From: an uncultured Coprococcus sp.
Lineage (GTDB): Bacteria; Bacillota_A; Clostridia; Lachnospirales; Lachnospiraceae
NCBI GenBank assembly: GCA_900767685.1
Contig: CAAGAB010000132.1
Coordinates: forward strand, 1 to 14,063
DNA length: 14,063 bases
Direction of reading: 5' to 3'
Shown here: positions 7,011 through 14,002 of the stretch, in pieces
Numbering within the stretch: the stretch's first letter is position 1
Layout of the letters: each line of letters begins with the position of its first letter
The notes under the pieces: model-generated
The model's database searches: none
Told to the model about the DNA's origin: nothing
The model's input: the letters and a program-made list of their open reading frames with translations, nothing else
Translations under genes and position numbers: made by a program

Positions 7011-8003
7011 TCATAACACAACGAGATTTGCATTGTCTATATCACCCGTTTCAAAGTCAACAGCATTGTCAAGAGTTGTCCTGCTTATAGCTTCCAACGC
7101 CTCTTCAGTCAGAAATCCCTGATGTGATGTCATGATGACATTGGGGAATGAGAGAAGTCTGGCTGTTATGGATGTCTCCAGAATATCATCCTCTCTGTTC
7201 TCAAATACATTCGGCGTCTCTTCTTCATATACATCGAGTCCAACACCAAAGAATTTTCTGCTTCTTATGCCCGCGATCAAATCCTCTGTCTTTATCAGGG
7301 CACCTCTGGATGTGTTGACCAAAATCACCTTATCCTTCATCTGTGATATGGTGTTCTCATTGATCAGATGGTATGTGTCATCCGTAAGAGGACAGTGGAG
7401 TGATATGAGATCCGACTCGTGGAGAAGCTCATCAAGCTCCACATAAGAGACAAAATCCAGATCAGGATTATGGTACATATCATATGCAATAACATTCATT
7501 CCAAATCCATGACATATCCTCGCCATCGCAGCCCCAATCTTTCCGGTTCCAACTATTCCAGCTGTCTTATTATGGAAATTCATTCCAGTGAGTCCCACAA
7601 GGCTGAAATTATTCTCTCTTACTTTTATATAGCTCTTATGCAGCTTTCTGTTGACTGCCATAGCCAGTGCCATGGCATGTTCAGCTACCGCCTCAGGCGA
7701 ATATCCTGGAACTCTCATAACTGTGATACCACAATTCTTTACAGCTTCCAGATCAACATTGTTGAATCCCGCACATCTCATGAGGATCAACTTCACACCA
7801 GCCTCGCTGAGCGCATTTACAACAGAAGCACTGACATCTGAACTCACAAATGCACATATCGCCTCATATCCACGAGCCAGCCTGGCTGTCCTGACCGACA
7901 GATCTGCATCCACATAATCTATACTCAGCTGTGGGTACTGCTCTTTTATAGCATCAAATGAATCTCTGTCATACTTCTTTGTGTCATAAAATAATATATT
8001 CAT
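7011..8003 (-). CDS. ldhA: D-2-hydroxyacid dehydrogenase, LdhA-type (probable D-lactate dehydrogenase)
   Basis: NAD-dependent cytoplasmic enzyme of the D-isomer-specific 2-hydroxyacid dehydrogenase family, here most like fermentative D-lactate dehydrogenase (pyruvate + NADH to D-lactate + NAD+). From the chosen start it has 330 residues, the typical size. The Rossmann motif GTGKIG is at 152-157, followed by acidic D175 in IAYD, indicating NAD rather than NADP. Catalytic Arg233 (NTSRGAL), Glu262 (DVYEEE) and His294 (SHQGFLTEEAL) are all present; the last motif resembles E. coli LdhA (GHQAFLTAEAL) more than glycerate or phosphoglycerate dehydrogenases. The ATG at 8003 has AGGAG about nine bases upstream, whereas the longer frame from 8027 places that Shine-Dalgarno inside the gene. 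It is preceded by a long AT-rich leader and a candidate promoter. Substrate assignment is inferred from motifs. Confidence 0.85.
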   Translation of the reverse strand: MNILFYDTKKYDRDSFDAIKEQYPQLSIDYVDADLSVRTARLARGYEAICAFVSSDVSASVVNALSEAGVKLILMRCAGFNNVDLEAVKNCGITVMRVPGYSPEAVAEHAMALAMAVNRKLHKSYIKVRENNFSLVGLTGMNFHNKTAGIVGTGKIGAAMARICHGFGMNVIAYDMYHNPDLDFVSYVELDELLHESDLISLHCPLTDDTYHLINENTISQMKDKVILVNTSRGALIKTEDLIAGIRSRKFFGVGLDVYEEETPNVFENREDDILETSITARLLSFPNVIMTSHQGFLTEEALEAISRTTLDNAVDFETGDIDNANLVVL

Positions 8004-8133
8004 ATTTGTTTTCTCCTGCCTATACATCTTATTTATTTTGTCTGTTTTTTATTATATCTTATTATATTTCTATTATCTTCACATTTTCCTGCTTTAAACA
8101 TTTCACCCGAAATCATCAACATCCGAATCTTGG

Positions 8134-8145
8134 CTAATATATTAG
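8134..8145. promoter_or_regulatory. 12-bp perfect palindrome, candidate operator at the dehydrogenase promoter
   Basis: CTAATATATTAG is self-complementary over twelve bases and lies immediately downstream of, and two bases into, the candidate -10 hexamer. That is where a repressor would block initiation. It does not match consensus sites I know for Rex, CcpA or Fnr. AT-rich content makes chance occurrence a real alternative. Confidence 0.35.
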
Positions 8146-8172
8146 TATATCATTTCTATTCTCTATTATCAG
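8144..8172 (-). promoter_or_regulatory. Candidate sigma-A promoter for the dehydrogenase
   Basis: In minus-strand sense, CTGATA (8167-8172; four of six matches to TTGACA) is followed after 17 bases by TATACT (8144-8149; five of six). The predicted transcript would start near 8137, giving a leader of about 130 bases before the ATG at 8003. It lies downstream of the histidine kinase terminator, as expected for an independent unit. Confidence 0.45.
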
Positions 8173-8244
8173 CCATCTTCATTATTTTTAATGCTTTTTT
8201 TGTAAGATTATTTTGGTGATACACCGTACATTTGCGTATTATTC

Positions 8245-8282
8245 AAAAAGGACATACAGGTATCATTTTACCGTATGCCCTT
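8245..8282 (-). terminator. Intrinsic terminator of the two-component operon
   Basis: In minus-strand sense the arms AAGGGCAUACGGU (8270-8282) and ACCUGUAUGUCCUU (8248-8261) pair over about 13 bp with one G-U pair and one bulged A, around an 8-base loop, and run directly into five U residues (8245-8249). The plus strand has no U-run after the stem, so it acts for minus-strand transcription. It sits about 50 bases after the histidine kinase stop. Confidence 0.85.
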
Positions 8283-8333
8283 ATATTGATGTCACTTACT
8301 AAGCTTTCATCTTACTTTTTATTTTTTGTGTTT

Positions 8334-9950
8334 CTAACTGTGGTCCGATGATGTATTGTGATGACTTCCACTTGACAATATCGCTGTGAGTCCCTGTGTA
8401 GGCACACCAACATTGTCATCGTAAAATACATTAGGAAGGGTAAGGGTCGCCTCGTATATCTTTCCTTTTCTGCTTGTCACAAATGAACCATTCATCTCCT
8501 CGGCCATCTTCTGACATGTAAGCGTTCCTATATGCGTACTCTCAGCTTTCGTGCTGTCCGCACTGATATAGTTTCTGAAGAATATCCTGACCCTTCTGGC
8601 ATCAACATATACCCTTACATCTATCGGTTTTGACTTATCAGAATACTTTCTGATATTCGTAAATACATTGTCTGTTATACGTTTCATTCCTTGGACATCA
8701 ACCGATATCTCAGCATCTTTGTCTGAGATATCTAAATTGAACTGGTAGCCATTCTCGCCCAGCAGCACCATGTATTCACCCAGCATCTGATCCAGAAATG
8801 GCGCTGCCTGAAATGTCTCCATCTTCAGTTCATCGCTGCTCTTGGAGTACACATAAAAATATCTAAACATCTTATCCGACATCATTCGAAGCTGCTCTGC
8901 CTTCTCAGAACTTATCCTGATATACTCATCAAGTTCTTCCTGTGAGGAGTACTCTTTATTCTTCATAAGTTCCAGATATCCTGCCATGACTGTCAGTGGT
9001 GTTCTGATATCATGTGCCATGGCAGTAACCAGATCGCTATTGGCCTGCCACGCCTCCTTTTCCCTGCTAAGCTGCTCGATGATGGTTGCTCTCATCGTGT
9101 CTATATTCTCCGCAAGCATACATATCTCGTCCTGCCCCTTTATGGTTATCGGTCCGTTGATATCCACGTTCTTGATATCCATTACCTGATTGGTGAGCCT
9201 TCTAAGTCGACTTATCTCTCTGCCAAAGTAAAATATTATTATTCCTATAAACATGACACTGCACAGCACAAAGGCCGCTACTTTGCCGACTTCCTTAAGG
9301 GTATCATCAGAATAATCTACTATACATACATCGAATACTCCATCCCTGAATAACACTGGATAGAAATCATAATCAGCCTCCTTAACACCAGAGTCATACA
9401 AACTGTTCTGTGACTCTGTATCATCCGTAATCTCCGTATTTTCAGCGTCCGCCATGCTGTTGTTAACAGTCTTATTCTTTTTCTTATTTGATGTATTACT
9501 TTTGTTTGATATATTACTTTTGCCCGAATTCTGACGTCTTATCTTTCGTATTGTTCCATGATTATCCTGAATAAGAATAACCATCTCCCCAGTCTCTGAA
9601 TTGGTTATGACATATTTGTATGCCCCCCTTTTCTCTATCACCCACTGGGAATCAAATACTATATCGTCATTGTTATAAACCAGAATATACACATTGGGAT
9701 GTTGCTCCTGCCAGGCTCTGAGTGCTCTGGAATCTGTAGCTTTCATAGAATGACTGTTCACATACGCCGCAAAACTCTGAATCTGTTTCATCGAACGTTG
9801 CTGAACATTTGCATCACTCATATAGACATCTTCAACATACCGGTCAAATCCAAACATCCCCACAAAAAATACTCCCACGGAAAGTATGAGCCCCAGCACA
9901 ACAACTATGAACATCTTTACTTTGAGCGTACGCCTGAATGTCTTTTTCAT
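8334..9950 (-). CDS. Membrane sensor histidine kinase with degenerate ATP-binding motifs
   Basis: Sensor kinase of the two-component pair, 538 residues. One span at 13-35 and another at 223-243 bracket an external sensor domain of about 187 residues. That domain contains a Lys/Asn/Ser-rich low-complexity insert (143-165) and an acidic stretch (168-190). A HAMP linker (about 244-296) and a HisKA domain follow, with phospho-acceptor His313 in MAHDIRTPLT. The N-box is recognisable as DNVFTNIRKYS (427-437). The expected DxGxG of the G1 box is absent: the strand VRIFFRNYI is followed directly by STHIGTLTCQKM, where GxGL is also altered to HIGT, so the ATP lid is short and atypical. A tail of 30 residues follows the catalytic fold. 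ATG 9950 has AAAGGA upstream and lies 14 bases after the response regulator stop. Signal unknown. Confidence 0.92.
   Translation of the reverse strand: MKKTFRRTLKVKMFIVVVLGLILSVGVFFVGMFGFDRYVEDVYMSDANVQQRSMKQIQSFAAYVNSHSMKATDSRALRAWQEQHPNVYILVYNNDDIVFDSQWVIEKRGAYKYVITNSETGEMVILIQDNHGTIRKIRRQNSGKSNISNKSNTSNKKKNKTVNNSMADAENTEITDDTESQNSLYDSGVKEADYDFYPVLFRDGVFDVCIVDYSDDTLKEVGKVAAFVLCSVMFIGIIIFYFGREISRLRRLTNQVMDIKNVDINGPITIKGQDEICMLAENIDTMRATIIEQLSREKEAWQANSDLVTAMAHDIRTPLTVMAGYLELMKNKEYSSQEELDEYIRISSEKAEQLRMMSDKMFRYFYVYSKSSDELKMETFQAAPFLDQMLGEYMVLLGENGYQFNLDISDKDAEISVDVQGMKRITDNVFTNIRKYSDKSKPIDVRVYVDARRVRIFFRNYISADSTKAESTHIGTLTCQKMAEEMNGSFVTSRKGKIYEATLTLPNVFYDDNVGVPTQGLTAILSSGSHHNTSSDHS
9487..9522. 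repeat. 18-bp in-frame tandem duplication in the kinase sensor domain
   Basis: Two adjacent 18-base units (9487-9504 and 9505-9522) differ at one base and encode SNISNK and SNTSNK, residues 145-156 of the kinase. The unit length is a multiple of three, so copy-number change would keep the frame. It lies in a low-complexity extracellular insert. Confidence 0.8.
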
Positions 9951-9964
9951 ATCTGTCCTTTATA

Positions 9965-10693
9965 TCAGTCTACCTGATATCCCTTTCCATATATGGTCCT
10001 TATTATCTCCGGCTGTGCGGAATTGTCCTCTATCTTCTGTCTCAGTCTCAGAATATGAACCATAACTGTATTCGATGATGATGGAAGATATTTCTCCTGC
10101 CAGATATTCTCATAAAGCGCCTCAAGTGACCACGGCTTTCCTCTGTGTTCAACGAGGAAAAACAAAAGTGCATACTCCTTGTCCGTAAGTTTTATGACGT
10201 CTCCGTTTTTGGTTACTATCCTCTTAAATGAATCTATGCTGATGTTTCCAACTGTTATGTTCTTGGCATCCACCTCGGATTTACCACGGTACACTCTGTA
10301 TCTCCTTATAAGGGCATTTACCTTTCTGTTGAAATCATTCTGGGTAAATGGCTTTGGCAGGAAATCATCTCCGCCCACAACATACGCCTCATTCTGATCC
10401 GGTTCCTTTGTCTTTGCTGTGAGGAACAGTACCGGCACGGAAGAGAACTCCCTTATCTGCTCACACGCCTCCGTTCCAGACAGCTTTGGCATCATGATGT
10501 CCATGACTATGAGATCTATATCACTGTTGGCTCTGACTGTCTCCACCGCCTCAACTCCGTCTGCCGCCTCAACGACTTCATATCCGAGTCTCTTCAAATA
10601 TATGTTGAGCAAAGTCCTTATATCCTGCTCATCATCCACCACGAGAACCTTTATGGATTCGTTCTCATTCATATTTTCTACTGTATTTTCCAT
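9965..10693 (-). CDS. OmpR/PhoB-family response regulator
   Basis: DNA-binding partner of the downstream histidine kinase, 242 residues. The receiver domain covers about residues 14-133, with acidic pocket D20-D21, phosphorylation site Asp65 in VMDIMMP, Thr92 in FLTAK and Lys114 in LPKPF, all intact. The C-terminal winged helix (about 142-240) has the strands NITVGNISID and KNGDVIKLTDKEYALL, the recognition region SSSNTVMVHILRLRQKI and the wing TIYGKGYQVD. Overall it is of the VanR/PhoP subgroup common in Firmicutes. The frame opens at ATG 10699, but AAGGAG is then only one base away; ATG 10693 gives a seven-base spacing and is chosen. The gene has its own extended -10 promoter, a 5' hairpin and upstream TTAA-type boxes, so autoregulation is plausible. 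Confidence 0.95.
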   Translation of the reverse strand: MENTVENMNENESIKVLVVDDEQDIRTLLNIYLKRLGYEVVEAADGVEAVETVRANSDIDLIVMDIMMPKLSGTEACEQIREFSSVPVLFLTAKTKEPDQNEAYVVGGDDFLPKPFTQNDFNRKVNALIRRYRVYRGKSEVDAKNITVGNISIDSFKRIVTKNGDVIKLTDKEYALLFFLVEHRGKPWSLEALYENIWQEKYLPSSSNTVMVHILRLRQKIEDNSAQPEIIRTIYGKGYQVD

Positions 10694-10735
10694 ATTCATG
10701 CTCCTTCGTCAAATATACAAATTCATATCTATGCC

Positions 10736-10755
10736 GGCGCAGTAAGCACTGCACC
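10736..10755 (-). promoter_or_regulatory. Hairpin near the 5' end of the response regulator mRNA
   Basis: GGCGCAGT (10736-10743) and ACTGCACC (10748-10755) form, in mRNA sense, an 8-bp stem with one U-G pair and a 4-base loop GCUU. It would begin about six bases after the predicted transcription start near 10761. There is no U-run, so it is not a terminator. A 5' stem that protects the message or affects its translation is the likeliest reading. Confidence 0.55.
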
Positions 10756-10767
10756 AAAACTGTGTAC

Positions 10768-10776
10768 ATTATAACA
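10768..10776 (-). promoter_or_regulatory. Extended -10 promoter of the two-component operon
   Basis: In minus-strand sense TGTTATAAT gives a consensus -10 hexamer (10768-10773) with the TGN extension (10774-10776). No recognisable -35 is found at 16-18 bases upstream, which fits a promoter depending on the extended -10 and on an activator. The predicted start near 10761 leaves a leader of about 67 bases before the ATG at 10693. Confidence 0.6.
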
Positions 10777-10800
10777 AATAATTGCCTGTTGATTACATCT

Positions 10801-10825
10801 ATTTAATCTTGTTAAGGAATTTTAA
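10801..10825 (-). promoter_or_regulatory. Three phased TTAA-type boxes, candidate response regulator binding site
   Basis: In minus-strand sense TTAAAA (10820-10825), TTAACA (10810-10815) and TTAAAT (10801-10806) recur at 10- and 9-base steps, on one helical face. They lie about 40-64 bases upstream of the predicted transcript start, the usual activator position. OmpR/PhoP-type regulators bind direct repeats with this kind of spacing and the Bacillus PhoP box is TTAACA-like. Binding by the neighbouring regulator is inferred. Confidence 0.45.
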
Positions 10826-10827
10826 GC

Positions 10828-10862
10828 AAAAACAAGACCCCCTTATCACTGATAAGAGGGCC
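10828..10862 (-). terminator. Intrinsic terminator of the trkA-trkH unit
   Basis: In minus-strand sense a 12-bp stem forms between 10851-10862 and 10836-10847 with a 3-base AGU loop, and is followed by UUGUUUUU (10828-10835). In this direction two would-be mismatches become U-G or G-U pairs, whereas on the plus strand one is an A-C mismatch, so the element is built for minus-strand transcription. It separates potassium uptake from the two-component operon. Confidence 0.85.
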
Positions 10863-10895
10863 TCGCCTTTTCTTTATAAAATGATTGGAAGAGCT

Positions 10896-10917
10896 ATAGT
10901 TAGGTGTGTCTAACTAT
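10896..10917. repeat. 8-bp inverted repeat in the 3' untranslated region of trkH
   Basis: ATAGTTAG (10896-10903) and CTAACTAT (10910-10917) are perfect complements around a 6-base loop, about 35 bases upstream (in mRNA sense) of the main terminator and about 80 bases after the trkH stop. No U-run follows. The rest of the roughly 130-base untranslated stretch shows nothing else I can name. Confidence 0.5.
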
Positions 10918-10994
10918 CTACGAGTATATCCAAATTTTGCCTGTGTGTCAATACATTCAGGGACATGTGTAGTGATAACATTTATCATTTCGCC

Positions 10995-12494
10995 CTAACT
11001 CACTCTCCGCGCTGCAATTTTACGTTTAACATATCTGACTGCTCCCATTATCATATCCCTGTACACTCCCGGATTGAATATGAGCAGCAGTGGGAAAAGT
11101 TCAAGTCTTCCCGCAAGCATGTCAAACATCAGGACATATTTGCTAAATCCTGTCAACATACCAAAGTTCTGTGTAGGTCCTACCTGTGAAAGTCCCGGTC
11201 CTATGTTGTTGAGGCAGGCTGCCACGGCTGTAAAGTTCGTCACCAGATCTCTTCCCTCAAATGATACCAAAAAAACAGATATGGTAAATATACCCATAAT
11301 TGTTATAAAGTACACATTTACAGCCCTCACGACCTCATGCTCCACCGGTTTTCCATCCATCTTGATCTTCTTGATATTCTTCGGATGGAAATACGAACCA
11401 AGTTCTTTTACCACCGTTTTGAACATGATTATCAATCGGGACACCTTCATACCGCCGCCCGTACTTCCGGCACAGGCTCCTATGAACATCAGTATCACGA
11501 GTACAGTCTTACATGTCTGCGTCCACTGATCAAAGTCTGCCGATGCATATCCCGTTGTGGTTATGATAGATGCAACCTGGAACGATGCATGCCTCAGCGC
11601 ATCCCAGGCATTTGACATGGTCTGCATAAGGTTGATAAATATTATTCCGATAGCTCCAAGGATTATCAGGAAGTATGTTCTTACCTCCTCCATGGACAGA
11701 GCCTTTCTAACATTTCTGTATAATATATAATAATAGAAGTTAAAATTCACGCCAAACAGTATCATGAATATTGTTACTACCCACTGTATGTAAGGCGAGA
11801 AACTTGCAAAACTGTCATTCTTGATACCAAAGCCACCGGTTCCAGCCGTTCCAAAAGCTGTACAGAATGCATCAAACAGGCTCATTCGTCCAAACAGTAA
11901 AAGAACCACCTCAAGAAGCGTCATGGCAATATATATCGCGTAGAGTATGCGCGCAGTGTGCTTAAGTCTTGGCACGAGCTTACCCACCGATGGGCCAGGG
12001 CTCTCCGCTTTCATGAGATTCATATTTGATCCTGATGCGCTGTTCATAGGTATGATGGCCAACAGGAATACCAGGACTCCCATTCCACCTATCCAATGCG
12101 TAAAGCATCTCCAGAGCATCATTCCGTGGGACATCGCCTCAACATCGCTCAGGATACTTGCTCCTGTGGTTGTAAGTCCAGACACCGTCTCAAAAAGTGC
12201 ATTTGTAAATGATGGTATCTCCCCAGATATTACAAATGGCATACAGCCAAATATACTGAGCAGTACCCAGCTAAACGCAGTAGCTATGCATCCCTCTTTC
12301 AGATATATAGTCTGATTCGATGGTTTTCTTATAGTCATAAGTGTACCCACTATCACACAGGCAAGAATGACCACAAGGAAGGCAAACCCTTCATGCTCCT
12401 GATATATAAGAGACGTGATACATGGTATGATCATCAATATTCCCTCGAGTCTCACAACCTGCCCGAGTATGTATATGATCATGGAATTATTCAT
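10995..12494 (-). CDS. trkH: TrkH family potassium uptake channel subunit
   Basis: Integral membrane, K+-conducting subunit of the Trk uptake system, 499 residues, full family length. Its four pseudo-repeated pore loops are visible as selectivity-filter segments: TTTGAS (108-113), GTAGTGGF (215-222), TTTGYAS (312-318) and NNIGPG (429-434), each followed by a membrane helix. The TrkH-typical THWIGGMGVLVF (132-143), the gate-region GSTGGGMKVSR (343-353) and GRLELFP (462-468) are all intact. ATG 12494 has AGGAGG (12501-12506) six bases upstream. That Shine-Dalgarno overlaps the trkA stop codon, so the two genes are tightly coupled with a 10-base gap. The channel is gated by the TrkA ring encoded immediately upstream. 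Ion preference (K+ with or without Na+) cannot be read from this alone. It is followed by a strong terminator. Confidence 0.96.
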   Translation of the reverse strand: MNNSMIIYILGQVVRLEGILMIIPCITSLIYQEHEGFAFLVVILACVIVGTLMTIRKPSNQTIYLKEGCIATAFSWVLLSIFGCMPFVISGEIPSFTNALFETVSGLTTTGASILSDVEAMSHGMMLWRCFTHWIGGMGVLVFLLAIIPMNSASGSNMNLMKAESPGPSVGKLVPRLKHTARILYAIYIAMTLLEVVLLLFGRMSLFDAFCTAFGTAGTGGFGIKNDSFASFSPYIQWVVTIFMILFGVNFNFYYYILYRNVRKALSMEEVRTYFLIILGAIGIIFINLMQTMSNAWDALRHASFQVASIITTTGYASADFDQWTQTCKTVLVILMFIGACAGSTGGGMKVSRLIIMFKTVVKELGSYFHPKNIKKIKMDGKPVEHEVVRAVNVYFITIMGIFTISVFLVSFEGRDLVTNFTAVAACLNNIGPGLSQVGPTQNFGMLTGFSKYVLMFDMLAGRLELFPLLLIFNPGVYRDMIMGAVRYVKRKIAARRVS

Positions 12495-12504
12495 AACGCG
12501 CCTC

Positions 12505-13908
12505 CTAAGCCAGTATATCTCGTATATCTGTAAATCCGGTCTCTGTTGTAACTATCATGGCTGTATCTCCAACCTGTATGGAATCCTGTCCTGTAGGAAG
12601 AAGTATTGAACCATTTCTATTTATAAACGCGATAAGCAGATTCTTCTTGAGTTTCAGATCCTTGAGTGGAATATCCGTCACCTCAGACTTCACATCGACC
12701 CTGAATTCTATCGCCTCTGCCCGCGAATCAAACATGTGATAAAGAGTCTCTATATTGTTGCTGTTAGAGTTCTGCTTTGCCCTGACGTATGCAACTATCG
12801 ACTCTGCTGTGATACTGCACGGATAAACAACACTGCCAAGGTCCAGACTGTTTATAACCTCGCGGAAATTGCTTCTGTTTATCTTGGTTATCGTCTTTGC
12901 ATTTGAGTGCTTTCTCGCGTGCAGAGTGAGAAGGATATTCTCCTCATCTATTCCTGTCAGCGATACAAATGATTCGGTCTCGGCAAGTCCCTCCTCATTC
13001 AATATCTCCTGATCCGTTCCATCACCGTTTATAATGATAGCTTTTGGTAAAAGCACAGAGAGCTCCTCGCATCGTTTCTTGCTCTCCTCAATGATCTTGA
13101 CAGATATTCCCATGTTGACAAGCTGTCCCGCCAGATAGTAAGCGACATTGCCACCTCCTATTATCATGGTGTCCTTGACTCTGGCAGTCTTAAAGCCTAT
13201 ATGCTCCATGAATTTTCTGGACATAGGTCTTGTTCCGACACACGACATTATGTCCCCTGCCTTGAGCACAAAATCTCCAGAAGGTATGTAAAACTCTCCT
13301 GCTCTCTCAACCGCCGCTATAAGTATATTGATAGGTTTCTGTTTATTCGCAAGATCCTTACCCAGTTCAGCTATGCTCTTGTTGTCAAGGACATTCTTCT
13401 CCGGTATCTTGATCCTTGTCATCTCTGCCTGACCATGCGCAAATGAATTGATCTCAAGTGCTGTCGGCAGATAGAGGACTCTAGACACCTCTGTTGCAGT
13501 CTCAAGCTCAGGGTTGATGATCATCGTGAGTCCAAGTTTTTCCCTGAGATAACTTGCCTCCTTGCTGTAGTCCGGATCTCGAAGCCTTGCTATGGTTGCA
13601 CAGTCTCCAACCTGCTTTGCTATAGTGCAGCACAGGATGTTGAGTTCATCCGATGACGTCACCGCAGCAATAAGATCCGCATTCTGTATTCCGGCTTCCA
13701 GCTGTACGCTGTGATTCGCCCCATTTCCGACAACCCCCATCACATCATACTGATTAGAATATGTCGCTACCTTCTGCGGATCCTTATCTATGATCGTTAT
13801 GTCATGTCCTTCATTCGCCAGCTGCTTAAGAATCGCAACACCTACTTTTCCACAGCCAACTATTATAATTTTCAGTCCCGTCTTCTTGCTTGATTTACTA
13901 CCAAACAC
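12505..13908 (-). CDS. trkA: TrkA potassium channel regulatory subunit with two RCK (KTN) modules
   Basis: Cytoplasmic NAD(H)/ATP-binding regulator that forms a gating ring under TrkH. From the preferred GTG start it has 467 residues, matching two-module TrkA. The first Rossmann (RCK_N) domain has KIIIVGCGKVG (13-23) with acidic ITIIDKD ending strand 2. A first RCK_C domain follows at roughly 135-220. A second RCK_N opens with TMIIGGGNVAYYLAG, and the final RCK_C ends the protein. The longest frame opens at TTG 13947, but the promoter -10 covers 13948-13953, so that codon lies upstream of the predicted transcript start near 13941. ATG 13935 lacks a Shine-Dalgarno. GTG 13908 sits eight bases after AAGGAGG (13917-13923) and is chosen. 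Its mRNA leader would be only about 33 bases, leaving no room for a c-di-AMP riboswitch. Confidence 0.94.
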   Translation of the reverse strand: MFGSKSSKKTGLKIIIVGCGKVGVAILKQLANEGHDITIIDKDPQKVATYSNQYDVMGVVGNGANHSVQLEAGIQNADLIAAVTSSDELNILCCTIAKQVGDCATIARLRDPDYSKEASYLREKLGLTMIINPELETATEVSRVLYLPTALEINSFAHGQAEMTRIKIPEKNVLDNKSIAELGKDLANKQKPINILIAAVERAGEFYIPSGDFVLKAGDIMSCVGTRPMSRKFMEHIGFKTARVKDTMIIGGGNVAYYLAGQLVNMGISVKIIEESKKRCEELSVLLPKAIIINGDGTDQEILNEEGLAETESFVSLTGIDEENILLTLHARKHSNAKTITKINRSNFREVINSLDLGSVVYPCSITAESIVAYVRAKQNSNSNNIETLYHMFDSRAEAIEFRVDVKSEVTDIPLKDLKLKKNLLIAFINRNGSILLPTGQDSIQVGDTAMIVTTETGFTDIRDILA

Positions 13909-13947
13909 AGGTCTATCCTCCTTGAATATCTTCATATAACTAAGCAA

Positions 13948-13975
13948 AGTATAACATGAAGATTTTAAAAATCAA
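13948..13975 (-). promoter_or_regulatory. Promoter of trkA-trkH
   Basis: In minus-strand sense TTGATT (13970-13975) and TATACT (13948-13953) are separated by 16 bases, with a TG one base before the -10 (extended -10). The predicted start is near 13941. It lies 27 bases beyond the stop codon of the partial upstream gene. Confidence 0.65.
13961..13973. promoter_or_regulatory. GATTTT-N-AAAATC inverted repeat inside the trkA promoter
   Basis: Perfect 6-bp arms around one central base overlap the -35 hexamer and the spacer. The placement would suit a repressor operator. It is short and AT-rich, so this is tentative. Confidence 0.3.
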
Positions 13976-14002
13976 CCACCGCCGCTTTTCTTTACCGAAA
14001 CC

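Larger units (their letters stand above)
8004..8333. other. 330-base intergenic region between the histidine kinase and the dehydrogenase
   Basis: From right to left it holds the 3' tail of the histidine kinase transcript with its terminator, a candidate dehydrogenase promoter with a 12-bp palindrome, and a leader of about 130 bases. The leader is very AT-rich, with two TATAAT-like words near 8050-8070 that lack -35 partners. It also contains a short open frame of 29 codons (8122-8033) with no good ribosome binding site, and a small inverted repeat ATTTC-accc-GAAAT (8100-8113). I recognise no known riboswitch fold and no clostridial Rex-type TTGTTAA-N4-TTAACAA site. Confidence 0.6.

Noticed and set aside
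8045..8070. Two TATAAT-like words close to the dehydrogenase start
   Set aside because: Neither has a -35 hexamer at 16-18 bases upstream, and the stretch is almost pure A/T, where such words arise by chance.
8004..8333. Known riboswitch, T-box or small RNA in the longest intergenic region
   Set aside because: Apart from the terminator, palindrome and a small 5-bp inverted repeat, I see no conserved motif of a class I can name.
10836..10862. Bidirectional terminator in the trkH-regulator gap
   Set aside because: On the plus strand one stem pair becomes an A-C mismatch and the U-run is displaced. There is also no plus-strand gene to terminate.
13909..14002. c-di-AMP (ydaO-type) riboswitch upstream of trkA
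   Set aside because: Only about 33 bases lie between the predicted transcript start and the GTG, far too short, and no matching conserved segments are seen.
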